Origin: Streptomyces sp. cg36
GTDB lineage: Bacteria > Actinomycetota > Actinomycetes > Streptomycetales > Streptomycetaceae
DNA length: 64,000 nucleotides
Direction of reading: 5' to 3'
Assembly: GCF_041080675.1 (NCBI RefSeq)
Contig: NZ_CP163520.1
Span: 4,898,001-4,962,000, forward strand
The notes under the pieces: model-generated
Databases searched by the model: none
Told to the model about the DNA's origin: nothing
Seen by the model: the letters and a program-made list of their open reading frames with translations, nothing else
Program-made: the position numbers and the translations under genes
In this document: positions 24,684 to 33,115 of the stretch, piece after piece
Layout: each line of letters starts with the position of its first letter
Position numbering within the stretch: the first letter of the stretch is position 1

Positions 24684-24965
24684 ATGAACCGCAGTGAGCT
24701 GGTGGCCGCGCTGGCCGACCGCGCCGAGGTGACCCGCAAGGACGCCGACGCCGTTCTGGCCGCTCTCGCCGAGACGGTCGGCGAGGTCGTCGCCAAGGGC
24801 GACGAGAAGGTCACCATCCCCGGCTTCCTGACCTTCGAGCGCACCCACCGTGCCGCTCGTACCGCTCGCAACCCGCAGACCGGTGACCCGATCGACATCC
24901 CGGCCGGTTTCAGCGTGAAGGTCTCCGCGGGCTCGAAGCTCAAGGAAGCCGCGAAGGGCAAGTAA
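24684..24965 (+). CDS. hupA: HU-family nucleoid protein
   Basis: 93 residues, the standard short HU (unlike the HupS form with a long Lys/Ala tail). Typical sequence starts MNRSELVAALADRAEV and has the beta-arm region ARNPQTGDPIDIPAGFSVKVSAG. It binds and bends DNA non-specifically as a dimer, and in Streptomyces HupA is the vegetative-phase HU. A good ribosome binding site (GGGAG) precedes the ATG. It converges with murA across a repeat array. Confidence 0.96.
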   Translation: MNRSELVAALADRAEVTRKDADAVLAALAETVGEVVAKGDEKVTIPGFLTFERTHRAARTARNPQTGDPIDIPAGFSVKVSAGSKLKEAAKGK

Positions 24966-25619
24966 GCGCCCCTAGGCAGGCCGCTTAGCCGCGCGACGAG
25001 GGCGGCCACCCCCGTGGAGGGGGGTGGCCGCCCTTCGCCGTACGCCCGCCGGGCCCGGTCCTTCGCCCGCGGGCCGACGTGGGCTGCCCGCGCAGTTCCC
25101 CGCGCCCCTTCCGGGGCTGGTTCTTTGTCTGCGGACCGGTGGGGGCTTGTCGCGCAGTTCCCCGCGCCCCTGAAAACCCGCCTCCACCTGCGGGCCGACG
25201 TGGGCTGCCCGCGCAGTTCCCCGTGCCCCTTCCGGGGCTGGTTCTTTGTCTGCGGACCGGTGGGGGCTTGTCGCGCAGTTCCCCGCGCCCCTGAAAACCC
25301 GCCCCCACCTGCGGGCCGACGTGGGCTGCCCGCGCAGTTCCCCGCGCCCCTGAAAACCCGCCTCCACCTGCGGACCGTGCTGGGTTGCTCGCGCAGTTCC
25401 CCGCGCCCCTCAAGATGGGCCCGCAGGGCCCTCCTGGGGGCGCGGGGAACTGCGCGACCAGCTCGCCGCGGGACGCAGGTGAAGGCGGGTTTCAACAGGG
25501 GCACGCGAGCGGCCCCCACCGGGTCGCAGGTGGAGGCCGGGCGGGGCAGACGGCTCCGCCCCTTCCCGCCACCCCCGGGAGGGGTGGGGGAAGGGGCGGA
25601 GTGGGGGAGAGGGGGAGCG
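24966..25619. other. 654-base convergent intergenic region, hupA/murA
   Basis: Apart from the repeat array, it holds a hairpin right after hupA (GGCGGCCACCCCC pairing with GGGGGTGGCCGCC around 25001-25033), which is a likely hupA terminator, and a purine/pyrimidine-skewed stretch before the murA stop. Long open frames across the array on both strands are produced by the repeats and are not genes. Confidence 0.6.
25081..25520. repeat. Array of GCGCAGTTCCCCGCGCCCC repeats in 121-base tandem units
   Basis: Six direct copies of CGCGCAGTTCCCCGCGCCCC start at about 25089, 25151, 25210, 25272, 25331 and 25390, spaced 59-62 bases apart, and one inverted copy lies at 25437-25456. The copy at 25210 has one mismatch. 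Two near-identical 121-base units (25081-25201, 25202-25322) are followed by a shortened third. An inverted, imperfect copy of the accompanying tgaaaacccgcctccacctgcg follows the inverted core, so the array can fold on itself. It fills the gap between convergent hupA and murA. Confidence 0.9.
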
Positions 25620-26960
25620 TCAGCTCAGGGAGCCGTTGGGGAGTTCCACCTTCGCCCCGAGCTCGACCAGCTTCTCCATGAAGTTCTCGTACCCCCGGTT
25701 GATGAGATCGATCCCGTGCACCCGGGACGTCCCCTGCGCGGCCAGCGCGGCGATCAGGTACGAGAACCCGCCCCGCAGGTCGGGGATGACCAGATCCGCG
25801 CCCTGGAGCTTGGTGGGCCCGCTCACGACCGCCGAGTGCAGGAAGTTCCGCTGCCCGAACCGGCAGTCGGAGCCGCCCAGGCACTCCCGGTACAGCTGGA
25901 TGTGCGCGCCCATCTGGTTCAGCGCGGACGTGAACCCGAGCCGCGACTCGTACACCGTCTCGTGCACGATCGACAGGCCGGTGGCCTGCGTCAGGGCCAC
26001 GACCAGCGGCTGCTGCCAGTCGGTCTGGAAGCCGGGGTGGACGTCCGTCTCCAGCGCGATCGACTTGAGCGAGCCGCCCGGGTGCCAGAACCGGATGCCC
26101 TCGTCGTCGATCTCGAAGGCGCCGCCGACCTTCCGGTAGGTGTTGAGGAAGGTCATCATCGAGCGCTGCTGGGCGCCGCGCACATAGATGTTGCCCTCGG
26201 TCGCGAGCGCCGCGGACGCCCAGGAGGCGGCCTCCAGGCGGTCGGAGAGGGCGCGGTGGGTGTAGCCGCCGAGCTTGTCGACACCGGTGATCCGGATGGT
26301 CCGGTCGGTGTCCATGGCGATGATCGCGCCCATCTTCTGCAGTACGCAGATGAGGTCCTCGATCTCGGGCTCCACGGCCGCGTTGGAGAGCTCGGTCACG
26401 CCCTCGGCCAGGACGGCCGTGAGCAGCACCTGCTCGGTGGCGCCCACCGACGGGTAGGGCAGCCGGATCTTGGTGCCGCGCAGCCGCTGCGGGGCCTCCA
26501 GGTACTGGCCGTCCGCGCGCTTCTCGATGGTCGCGCCGAACTGCCGCAGCACCTCGAAGTGGAAGTCGATCGGCCGGCCGCCGATGTCGCAGCCGCCCAG
26601 GCCGGGGATGAAGGCGTGGCCGAGGCGGTGCAGCAGCGGGCCGCAGAGCAGGATCGGGATGCGCGAGGAGCCCGCGTGCGCGTCGATGTCGGCGACGTTC
26701 GCGCTTTCGACGTGCGACGGGTCCAGGATCAGCTCGCCCGGCTCCTCGCCGGGGCGGACCGTCACGCCGTGCAGCTGCAGCAGCCCGCGTACGACGCGTA
26801 CGTCGCGGATGTCGGGCACATTGCGCAGCCGGCTCGGACCGCTGCCGAGCAGGGCGGCGACCATCGCCTTCGGCACGAGGTTCTTCGCGCCGCGGACGCG
26901 GATCTCGCCCTCCAGCGGGGTTCCGCCGTGGACAAGCAGTACATCGTCTGTGCCGGTCAT
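25620..26960 (-). CDS. murA: UDP-N-acetylglucosamine 1-carboxyvinyltransferase
   Basis: First committed enzyme of peptidoglycan synthesis, transferring enolpyruvate from PEP to UDP-GlcNAc. 446 residues. The substrate Lys-Asn pair is in VRGAKNLVPK (K26, N27). The catalytic loop GGCDIGGRPID has Cys124 where E. coli MurA has Cys115, so the fosfomycin target residue is present, unlike the Asp in mycobacterial MurA. The start at 26960 gives the family N-terminus (MTGTDDVLLVHGG); an extended open frame upstream is not used. It is transcribed divergently from the YqgE-family gene. Confidence 0.95.
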   Translation of the reverse strand: MTGTDDVLLVHGGTPLEGEIRVRGAKNLVPKAMVAALLGSGPSRLRNVPDIRDVRVVRGLLQLHGVTVRPGEEPGELILDPSHVESANVADIDAHAGSSRIPILLCGPLLHRLGHAFIPGLGGCDIGGRPIDFHFEVLRQFGATIEKRADGQYLEAPQRLRGTKIRLPYPSVGATEQVLLTAVLAEGVTELSNAAVEPEIEDLICVLQKMGAIIAMDTDRTIRITGVDKLGGYTHRALSDRLEAASWASAALATEGNIYVRGAQQRSMMTFLNTYRKVGGAFEIDDEGIRFWHPGGSLKSIALETDVHPGFQTDWQQPLVVALTQATGLSIVHETVYESRLGFTSALNQMGAHIQLYRECLGGSDCRFGQRNFLHSAVVSGPTKLQGADLVIPDLRGGFSYLIAALAAQGTSRVHGIDLINRGYENFMEKLVELGAKVELPNGSLS

Positions 26961-27189
26961 GAATCTCGCGTTCCGGAGTCGTCGGGCAGGGGGCCAGAGA
27001 AAAGGGTAAGGGGCTTCTACCCATGTCCTGTAAGGGCAAGGGGGCTTCGCACCTGTAATGAATTCGCCACAACACGCTCCGCTGAGGGGTGTTCGCGGAG
27101 GGTCACCGTCCGGTTGTGGCCGAAACCGGGCGGGTCCCATTGCCGCCGTGCGCTCCCCGCCGGGGCCGAAGATGCGGGATCATGTCCGC

Positions 27190-27789
27190 ATGACCGAGGT
27201 GTCCTCGCTCACAGGGCGGCTGCTCGTCGCCACCCCCGCCCTCGCGGATCCGAACTTCGACCGCGCGGTGGTGCTGCTCCTCGACCACGACGAGGAGGGC
27301 TCGCTCGGCGTGGTCCTGAACCGCCCGACCCCGGTCACCGTCGGCGACATCCTGGAGCCGTGGGCCGCGCTGGCCGGCGAGCCCGGGGTGGTCTTCCAGG
27401 GCGGCCCGGTCTCCCTGGACTCCGCGCTCGGCGTCGCCGTCATCCCCGGCTTCGAAGGACCTTCCCCAAGCTCTCAGCTCCGTTCGAGCAGGGGGGACCC
27501 CATCGGCTGGCGCCGGGTCTACGGGGCGATCGGCCTGGTCGACCTGGAGGCCCCGCCGGAGCTGCTGGCGGCGGCCCTGGGCTCGCTGCGGATCTTCGCC
27601 GGGTACTCGGGCTGGGGCCCGGGCCAGCTGGAGGACGAGCTGAGCGACGGCGCCTGGTACGTGGTGGAGTCCGAGCCCGGTGACGTCTCCTCGCCGGAGC
27701 CGGAGTCCCTGTGGCGGGCCGTGCTGCGGCGCCAGCGCAGCGAACTGGCGATGGTGGCGACGTACCCGGACGACCCTTCGCTGAACTGA
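27190..27789 (+). CDS. YqgE/AlgH (UPF0301) family protein with an inserted hairpin element
   Basis: 199 residues. The family features are SLTGRLLVATPALADPNFDRAVVLLLDH near the N-terminus, LGVVLNRPTPV, FQGGPV and the C-terminal GYSGWGPGQLE. The biochemical function of the family is not settled. Residues about 90-104 (PSPSSQLRSSRGDP) are extra relative to the family and are encoded by a hairpin element at 27459-27501, kept in frame. The start at 27190 is the second of two in-frame ATGs (the other is 27172). Confidence 0.88.
   Translation: MTEVSSLTGRLLVATPALADPNFDRAVVLLLDHDEEGSLGVVLNRPTPVTVGDILEPWAALAGEPGVVFQGGPVSLDSALGVAVIPGFEGPSPSSQLRSSRGDPIGWRRVYGAIGLVDLEAPPELLAAALGSLRIFAGYSGWGPGQLEDELSDGAWYVVESEPGDVSSPEPESLWRAVLRRQRSELAMVATYPDDPSLN
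27459..27501. repeat. Intragenic REP-like hairpin element
   Basis: A 43-base element with C-rich left arm (TTCCCCAAGCTC) and G-rich right arm (GAGCAGGGGGGA) around TCAGCTCCGTTC. I recognise this as a common Streptomyces interspersed hairpin, usually intergenic. Here it sits inside the YqgE gene. Confidence 0.7.
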
Positions 27790-27819
27790 AGCCGCCGCGC
27801 TTCAGTACGCTAGGAACTT

Positions 27820-28107
27820 ATGAGCACTCTTGAGCCCGAGCGCGGGGCAGGTACGGGGACCCTCGTAGAGCCGACGCCGCAGGTGTCGAACGGCGACGGC
27901 GATCACGAGCGCTTCGCCCACTACGTCCAGAAGGACAAGATCATGGCGAGCGCGCTCGACGGCACCCCCGTCGTCGCGCTCTGCGGCAAGGTCTGGGTGC
28001 CGGGCCGCGACCCGAAGAAGTACCCGGTCTGCCCCATGTGCAAGGAGATCTACGAGTCCATGGGCGCCGGAGGCGACAAGGACAAGGGCGGCAAGGACAA
28101 GAAGTAG
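27820..28107 (+). CDS. DUF3039 family small zinc-binding protein
   Basis: 95 residues. It has a conserved core (FAHYVQKDKIMASALDGTPVVALCGKVWVPGRDP), then YPVCPMCKEIY, giving a C...CxxC metal site, and a Lys/Asp/Gly-rich tail. DUF3039 proteins are nearly universal in actinobacteria but have no assigned function. It lies 30 bases after the YqgE gene and may be co-transcribed with it. Confidence 0.9.
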   Translation: MSTLEPERGAGTGTLVEPTPQVSNGDGDHERFAHYVQKDKIMASALDGTPVVALCGKVWVPGRDPKKYPVCPMCKEIYESMGAGGDKDKGGKDKK

Positions 28108-28128
28108 GGTCCCGCCCCGCCGCACGCG

Positions 28129-28172
28129 ACGGCCCCCGCGGGCGCACTACCCGGTGCGCCCGCGGGGGCCGT
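28129..28172 (+). terminator. Hairpin between the DUF3039 and hexosaminidase genes
   Basis: A perfect 19-bp stem (28129-28147 with 28154-28172) with loop TACCCG. It is 21 bases after the DUF3039 stop, but its 3' end is only 25 bases from the hexosaminidase start, so it also forms part of that gene's upstream region. Confidence 0.75.
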
Positions 28173-28197
28173 GCGCGTGGCGTCTACCGTGTGGCCC

Positions 28198-29844
28198 ATG
28201 GCGAAGACTTCCGCGGATCTGATCCCGGCACCGCTGTCCGTCGAGGACACCGGCGACCGCACGTTCGTCCTGGCCGTCGACACGGCCCTGGTGGCCGGTC
28301 CCGGCACCGAGGGCGTGGCGCACTGGCTGCGCTCCACCGTGGGCACCGCGCTGGCGCGCCCGCTGCCGCCGGGGGAGCCCGGCGCCGAGCGGGCGGTGCG
28401 GCTGCGCGTCGACCCCGCGCTGGCCCCCGAGGGCTACCGCCTCACCGTCGCCGACTCCGTCGAGATCGCGGGCGGCAGCGCGGCCGGGGTGTTCTGGGGC
28501 GCGCAGACGCTGCGTCAGCTGCTCGGCCCCGACGCCTTCCGCCGGGCGTGCGCCGACACCGGCGCCGCGCGCGGCATCGGGTGGCGCGTGATCGAGGACG
28601 CGCCCCGGTTCGGCTGGCGCGGCATGCTGCTCGACGTCTCGCGCTACTTCATGCCCAAGGAAGGGGTGCTGCGCCAGCTCGACCTGCTGGCCGCCCACAA
28701 GCTCAACGTCTTCCACTTCCACCTCACCGACGACCAGGGCTGGCGCATCGAGATCCTGCGCCACCCCCGGCTCACGGAGGTGGGCTCCTGGCGGGCGCGC
28801 ACCAAATACGGCCATCGTGCCTCGGAGTTGTGGGACGAGAAGCCGCACGGCGGTTTCTACACCCAGGACGACATCCGCGAGATCGTCGCGTACGCCGCCG
28901 AGCGGCACATCACCGTGGTTCCGGAAATCGACCTCCCGGGCCACTCGCAGGCCGCCATCTCCGCCTACCCGGAGCTCGGGAACACCGACGTCGTCGACAC
29001 CGCCGCCCTCTCCGTCTGGGACACCTGGGGCGTCAATCCGAACATCCTCGCGCCGACCGAGGACGTCCTCCGCTTCTACGAGGGAGTGCTGGAGGAGGTC
29101 CTGGCCCTCTTCCCCTCCCGCTTCGTCCACATCGGCGGCGACGAGTGCCCCAAGGACCAGTGGAAGGAGTCCCCGACCGCCCAGGCCCGCATCCGGGAGC
29201 TCGGGCTGGCCGGCGAGGACGAGCTGCAGTCGTGGTTCATCCGGCACTTCGACCGCTGGCTCGCCGACCGGGGCCGCCGTCTCATCGGCTGGGACGAGAT
29301 CCTGGAGGGCGGTCTGGCGCCCGGCGCGACCGTCTCCTCCTGGCGCGGCTACCGGGGCGGCGTCGAGGCCGCCCGGGCGGGCCACGACGTCGTCATGTGC
29401 CCGGAGCAGCAGGTCTACTTGGACCACCGGCAGGCCGACGGCCCGGACGAGCCGATGCCCATCGGATACGTGCGCACCCTGGAGGACGTCTACCGCTTCG
29501 AGCCGGTGCCGCCGCAGCTGACGCCGGAGGAGGCCGCGCACGTGCTCGGCACCCAGGCCAACGTCTGGACCGAGGTGATGCAGGGCCAGGGACGCGTCGA
29601 CTACCAGGTGTTCCCCCGGCTCGCGGCCTTCGCCGAGGTGGCCTGGTCGGCGCTGCCCGCCCCCGCCGAACGCGACTTCACCGCCTTCGCCGGGCGAATG
29701 GAGACGCACTACCGCCGACTTGACGCCCTCGGCGTCGGGTACCGGCCGCCCGGCGGCCCGTTGCCCTGGCAGAAGCGCCCGGCCCCCGAAAAGATGAAGG
29801 GCGGTCTCGGACGCCCGATCGACGGGTCGCCCCCAAACGTGTGA
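28198..29844 (+). CDS. Beta-N-acetylhexosaminidase, GH20
   Basis: 548-residue glycoside hydrolase releasing terminal GlcNAc/GalNAc by substrate-assisted catalysis. The GH20 barrel starts near residue 135 (RFGWRGMLLDVSRYFMP). The HFHLTDDQGWRIEI segment and the catalytic pair D315-E316 in HIGGDECPKDQW are present; the numbering is close to D313/E314 of the S. plicatus enzyme. The N-terminal domain of about 130 residues is the usual GH20b fold. No signal peptide is visible, so it may act on imported chitobiose or cell-wall fragments. The start at 28198 (MAKTSADLIPAP) is preferred over 28171, which lies inside the terminator stem. Confidence 0.93.
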   Translation: MAKTSADLIPAPLSVEDTGDRTFVLAVDTALVAGPGTEGVAHWLRSTVGTALARPLPPGEPGAERAVRLRVDPALAPEGYRLTVADSVEIAGGSAAGVFWGAQTLRQLLGPDAFRRACADTGAARGIGWRVIEDAPRFGWRGMLLDVSRYFMPKEGVLRQLDLLAAHKLNVFHFHLTDDQGWRIEILRHPRLTEVGSWRARTKYGHRASELWDEKPHGGFYTQDDIREIVAYAAERHITVVPEIDLPGHSQAAISAYPELGNTDVVDTAALSVWDTWGVNPNILAPTEDVLRFYEGVLEEVLALFPSRFVHIGGDECPKDQWKESPTAQARIRELGLAGEDELQSWFIRHFDRWLADRGRRLIGWDEILEGGLAPGATVSSWRGYRGGVEAARAGHDVVMCPEQQVYLDHRQADGPDEPMPIGYVRTLEDVYRFEPVPPQLTPEEAAHVLGTQANVWTEVMQGQGRVDYQVFPRLAAFAEVAWSALPAPAERDFTAFAGRMETHYRRLDALGVGYRPPGGPLPWQKRPAPEKMKGGLGRPIDGSPPNV

Positions 29845-29906
29845 GCCGGGGCGGATCCGGGGGGCCGCCCGCCCGGGAGCCTGGAACCGTGAACCCCTGG
29901 CAGGGC

Positions 29907-29949
29907 GTACGGATAAGTCGTACAACAACCGTGAATCCGGACCATTCAC
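29907..29949. promoter_or_regulatory. Two adjacent dyads upstream of the molybdoenzyme operon
   Basis: GTACG-N7-CGTAC (29907-29923) and GTGAAT-N7-ATTCAC (29931-29949). Both are perfect, their centres are 25 bases apart, and they lie about 160-200 bases before the first gene of the operon. GATAAG inside the first dyad resembles a -10 box. Possible operator pair for an unknown regulator. Confidence 0.4.
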
Positions 29950-30104
29950 CTGGCCGGGGACGGAACTGCCCTTCGCGGACCCTCGCGTCGGGCGGCTCGG
30001 AAGATGTGCCAGAGTTGCCACGTCCGGGCTGTGAGCACGTACGGTACGGCCAGCACAGCCGGAGACGGCCGGGACAGCCGGGACACCGGGAAGGGGCAGC
30101 TGGG

Positions 30105-31004
30105 TTGACCACGCACGCACCGCAGGCGGCGCAGTCGGTGACACTGCCGGCCTCGCTCGACGAGGCCGTGGCGGCGCTCGCCGCCATGCCCGCCGCCGTG
30201 CCCGTCGCGGGCGGCACCGATCTGATGGCGGCGGTGAACCGGGGCCTGCTGCGCCCCGCGGGCCTCGTCGGGCTAGGCCGGATCAACGAGATCCGCGGCT
30301 GGCAGTACCAGGACGGGCACGCCCTGCTCGGCGCCGGGCTGACGCACGCGCGGATGGGCCGGCCGGACTTCGCGGCGCTCATCCCGGCGCTCGCGGCAGC
30401 CGCGCGCGCCGCCGGCCCCCCGCAGATCCGCAACGCGGGCACCCTGGGCGGCAACATCGCCTCGGCCGCCCCCACCGGCGACGCGCTGCCCGTGCTGGCC
30501 GCGCTGGAAGCCACCCTGATCATCGCGGGCCCCGAGGGCGCCCGGCGCGAGATCCCCGTCTCCCACCTGCTGGCCGGGCGCGAGATGCTCGCCCCCGCCG
30601 AGCTCATCGGCTACGTCAGCGTGCCGCTGCTGCACGCCCCGCAGGTGTTCCTCAAGGCGACCGGCCGCACCGGCCCGGGCCGCGCCACCGCCTCGGTCGC
30701 GGTCGTCCTGGACCCGGCCCGGCGCGGGGTGCGCTGCGCGGTCGGGGCGATCGCCCCGATGCCGCTGCGCCCGCTGGAGGCCGAGCGCTGGATCGCCTCG
30801 CTGATCGACTGGGACGGCGAGCGCGCGGCGCTGGCCCCGGAGGCGCTGAACGCCTTCGGCGAGTACGTGGCCGCCGCCTGCATCCCGGACCCGGCGCCCG
30901 CGGCCGACGGCACGCCCGGCCAGCCGCTGTCGCCCGCCGTACTGCACCTGCGGCGCACCGTCGCCGCACTGGCCCGACGAGCACTGGGGAGGGCGCTGTC
31001 GTGA
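30105..31004 (+). CDS. Molybdoenzyme FAD-binding subunit (XDH family, subunit M)
   Basis: 299 residues, the medium subunit of xanthine-dehydrogenase-type hydroxylases. The FAD-binding signatures are VPVAGGTDLMAAVNRG and QIRNAGTLGGNIASAAPTGDALP. The start is a TTG at 30105 with AAGGGG eight bases upstream; no ATG or GTG fits the family N-terminus. First gene of a three-gene operon; its stop overlaps the next gene start by 4 bases (GTGA). It passes electrons from the Fe-S clusters to NAD or another acceptor. Confidence 0.9.
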   Translation: MTTHAPQAAQSVTLPASLDEAVAALAAMPAAVPVAGGTDLMAAVNRGLLRPAGLVGLGRINEIRGWQYQDGHALLGAGLTHARMGRPDFAALIPALAAAARAAGPPQIRNAGTLGGNIASAAPTGDALPVLAALEATLIIAGPEGARREIPVSHLLAGREMLAPAELIGYVSVPLLHAPQVFLKATGRTGPGRATASVAVVLDPARRGVRCAVGAIAPMPLRPLEAERWIASLIDWDGERAALAPEALNAFGEYVAAACIPDPAPAADGTPGQPLSPAVLHLRRTVAALARRALGRALS

Positions 31005-33115
31005 GCGAGAACGAACACCACGAGCGCGGAACGGGCGGCTGGCAGCCGGTCCCGCAGGGCGGCGAGTACGACGACGGCGCGACCGCCTTCGTCCAGCTGC
31101 CCCCGGACCTGGACGCCCTGCTCGGCGGCGACCCGCTGGCCGCGCCCGGCCACGGGTACGTGCCGCCGATGATCGTGCCGTTGACGCCCGCCGCCACCAC
31201 CGACCCGGCCGCCACCGGCACCTGGGCGATCCCGGCGGCCCTGGCCGAGCACGGGGCGGCCGACGGACAGGTGCGCTCGGTGCAGTGGCCCGACGCCTCC
31301 GCCGCGCCCGCCCAGGCCCCGGCGGCCCCCGCGGTGCCCGAGGGCGACCCGCTGGGCGGCCCCGTGCCGGACCGCGGTGCGACGGGACAGTGGAACTTCT
31401 CCGACGACGCCTCGCTGACCGGCCAGTGGACGATCCCGGTCGCCGACGGTGAACTTCCGGATGAATCGGGCGAATTCAGTACTTCTTCCCTGATCGAGCA
31501 GTGGGGCACCACCCCTCCGGCGACCCTGCCCGGCGGCGCGCCCGCGCCCTGGGCGAGCGAGCCGTGGGCGACGGGCCGGCAGACGGCGGAGCCGGAGCAC
31601 ACGCCCCTCCCGGAGCACGCACAGCTTCCCGAGCACGCACAGCTTCCCGAGCACGCACACCTTCCCGAGCGCACGCCGCACCCGGACCACGCCCCGGGGC
31701 CCGAGCACGCGTCCCGGCCGGAGCGCGCCCCGCAGCCGCACCCCGTGGCGCAGCCGCTGCCCGAGCCGGTCGCGGCCGAGCCGCCCGCCGCCGAGTTCCC
31801 GGCAGCGGCCGGGCCGCGCACCCCGGTGCGGGAAGAGCCGGTCGTGTCCTGGAACCCGCCCCCGCCCGGCGCGACCCTGCCCGGTGGCGCCCCCGCGCCC
31901 TGGTCGGCGGCGCTGGCGACGGAGCTCCGCGAGCCGGAGGCACCGGCCGGGGACGCCCATGAGCGGGACGCCGCCGACGCCCCGCCGGAGCACGGCGCAC
32001 CGGAGGCCGCGCACCCCGTGGACGCGCTGCCGCACGCCCCCGGCGCCGGGGTGCTCGACGCGGGCGCGGCCGACGCCGCGCGCGAGGACCTGCGGGCCGA
32101 GGCGGCTCCGGCCCCGGAGCCCACCGCGCCCGAGCCGGAGCCCGTCCCCGAGCCCGTCCACGTACACGAACCGGTCCACGAGCCGGTGCACGCCCACGAG
32201 CCGGTGCGGGAGCCCGAGCCGGAGCCCGTCCGCGGGACCGGGCCCGGCCACGACGCGGAGCCGGTCCGCCCGGCCGGGTCGGCCCACGCGGCACGGCCGT
32301 CCGCCGAGCCGCTCCCGGAGCCCCGCCCCGAACCGGAGCACGAGCCCGTACGGCCGGAGCACGAGGCCGTGGGGGAGGCGCTCTCGGAGCCGTCGGGCGA
32401 GGACGCGTCCGAGCCGTCCGGCGAGCCCCTGCCGGAGGCGGCCGGGGCCACCCCCGAACCGCTGCCCGCCGCTGCCGCCGAACCGGCGTTCGCCGCCGAG
32501 CTGGAGCACCCCCGCGCCTCCTACGTCCTGCGGGTGAACGGCGCCGACCGGCCCGTCACCGAAGCGTGGGTCGGTGAGTCGCTGCTCTACGTGCTGCGCG
32601 AGCGGCTCGGTCTCGCCGGCGCCAAGGACGGCTGCTCGCAGGGCGAGTGCGGCGCCTGCAACGTGCAGGTCGACGGCCGTCTGGTGGCCTCCTGCCTGGT
32701 GCCCGCGGCCACCACCGCCGGGTCCGAGGTGCGTACCGTCGAGGGCCTCGCCGTCAACGGCGAACCCTCCGACGTGCAGCGCGCGCTGGCCGAGTGCGGG
32801 GCCGTGCAGTGCGGCTTCTGCATCCCCGGCATGGCCATGACCGTCCACGACCTGCTCGAAGGCAACCACGCGCCCTCCGACCTGGAGACCCGCCAGGCGC
32901 TCTGCGGCAACCTCTGCCGCTGCTCCGGCTACCGGGGCGTGCTCGACGCCGTGCGCGAGGTCGTGGCCGGGCGCGAGGCCCACAGCGCCGCCGCGAACGA
33001 GACGGCCGGGGCCGCCGGAGCCGCCGGCGGCGAGGAAGCCCGAATTCCGCATCAGGCGGGGCCCGGCGCCGGCGGCGTCCAGTCCCCGCACACGCACGAC
33101 GGAGGCATGGCGTGA
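31001..33115 (+). CDS. [2Fe-2S] subunit of XDH-type molybdoenzyme with a 500-residue N-terminal extension
   Basis: 704 residues, several times the usual 150-180. The real Fe-S domain begins at residue 508. The first cluster motif is C545-x4-C550-x2-C553...C565 (GCSQGECGACNVQVDGRLVASC), and the second cluster uses CGAVQCGFC and CGNLCRC. Residues 1-507 are low in order and rich in Pro, Glu, Ala and His, with near-tandem EHAQLP units around residue 205-222 and PEPVHVHEPVHEPV-type repeats around 380-410. The composition is mildly acidic and His-rich, with no recognised domain. The frame, GC3 and the overlaps on both sides argue that the extension is translated. Confidence 0.88.
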   Translation: MSENEHHERGTGGWQPVPQGGEYDDGATAFVQLPPDLDALLGGDPLAAPGHGYVPPMIVPLTPAATTDPAATGTWAIPAALAEHGAADGQVRSVQWPDASAAPAQAPAAPAVPEGDPLGGPVPDRGATGQWNFSDDASLTGQWTIPVADGELPDESGEFSTSSLIEQWGTTPPATLPGGAPAPWASEPWATGRQTAEPEHTPLPEHAQLPEHAQLPEHAHLPERTPHPDHAPGPEHASRPERAPQPHPVAQPLPEPVAAEPPAAEFPAAAGPRTPVREEPVVSWNPPPPGATLPGGAPAPWSAALATELREPEAPAGDAHERDAADAPPEHGAPEAAHPVDALPHAPGAGVLDAGAADAAREDLRAEAAPAPEPTAPEPEPVPEPVHVHEPVHEPVHAHEPVREPEPEPVRGTGPGHDAEPVRPAGSAHAARPSAEPLPEPRPEPEHEPVRPEHEAVGEALSEPSGEDASEPSGEPLPEAAGATPEPLPAAAAEPAFAAELEHPRASYVLRVNGADRPVTEAWVGESLLYVLRERLGLAGAKDGCSQGECGACNVQVDGRLVASCLVPAATTAGSEVRTVEGLAVNGEPSDVQRALAECGAVQCGFCIPGMAMTVHDLLEGNHAPSDLETRQALCGNLCRCSGYRGVLDAVREVVAGREAHSAAANETAGAAGAAGGEEARIPHQAGPGAGGVQSPHTHDGGMA
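31610..31670 (+). repeat. 18-base coding repeat in the Fe-S subunit extension
   Basis: Three tandem copies of gagcacgcacagcttccc, the third with cac for cag, encoding EHAQLP, EHAQLP and EHAHLP. The near identity suggests recent slippage. Confidence 0.8.

Noticed and set aside
24403..24687. 94-codon frame upstream of hupA
   Set aside because: Overlaps the hupA start, has no ribosome binding site, and its composition is not coding-like.
25014..27683. 889-codon frame running through the repeat array and antisense to murA
   Set aside because: Open only because the repeats and GC-rich shadow lack stops; murA on the minus strand is unmistakable.
28173..28197. Possible DasR (dre) operator before the hexosaminidase gene
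   Set aside because: GTGGCGTCTACCG only loosely resembles TGGTCTAGACCA and needs a two-base insertion to align.
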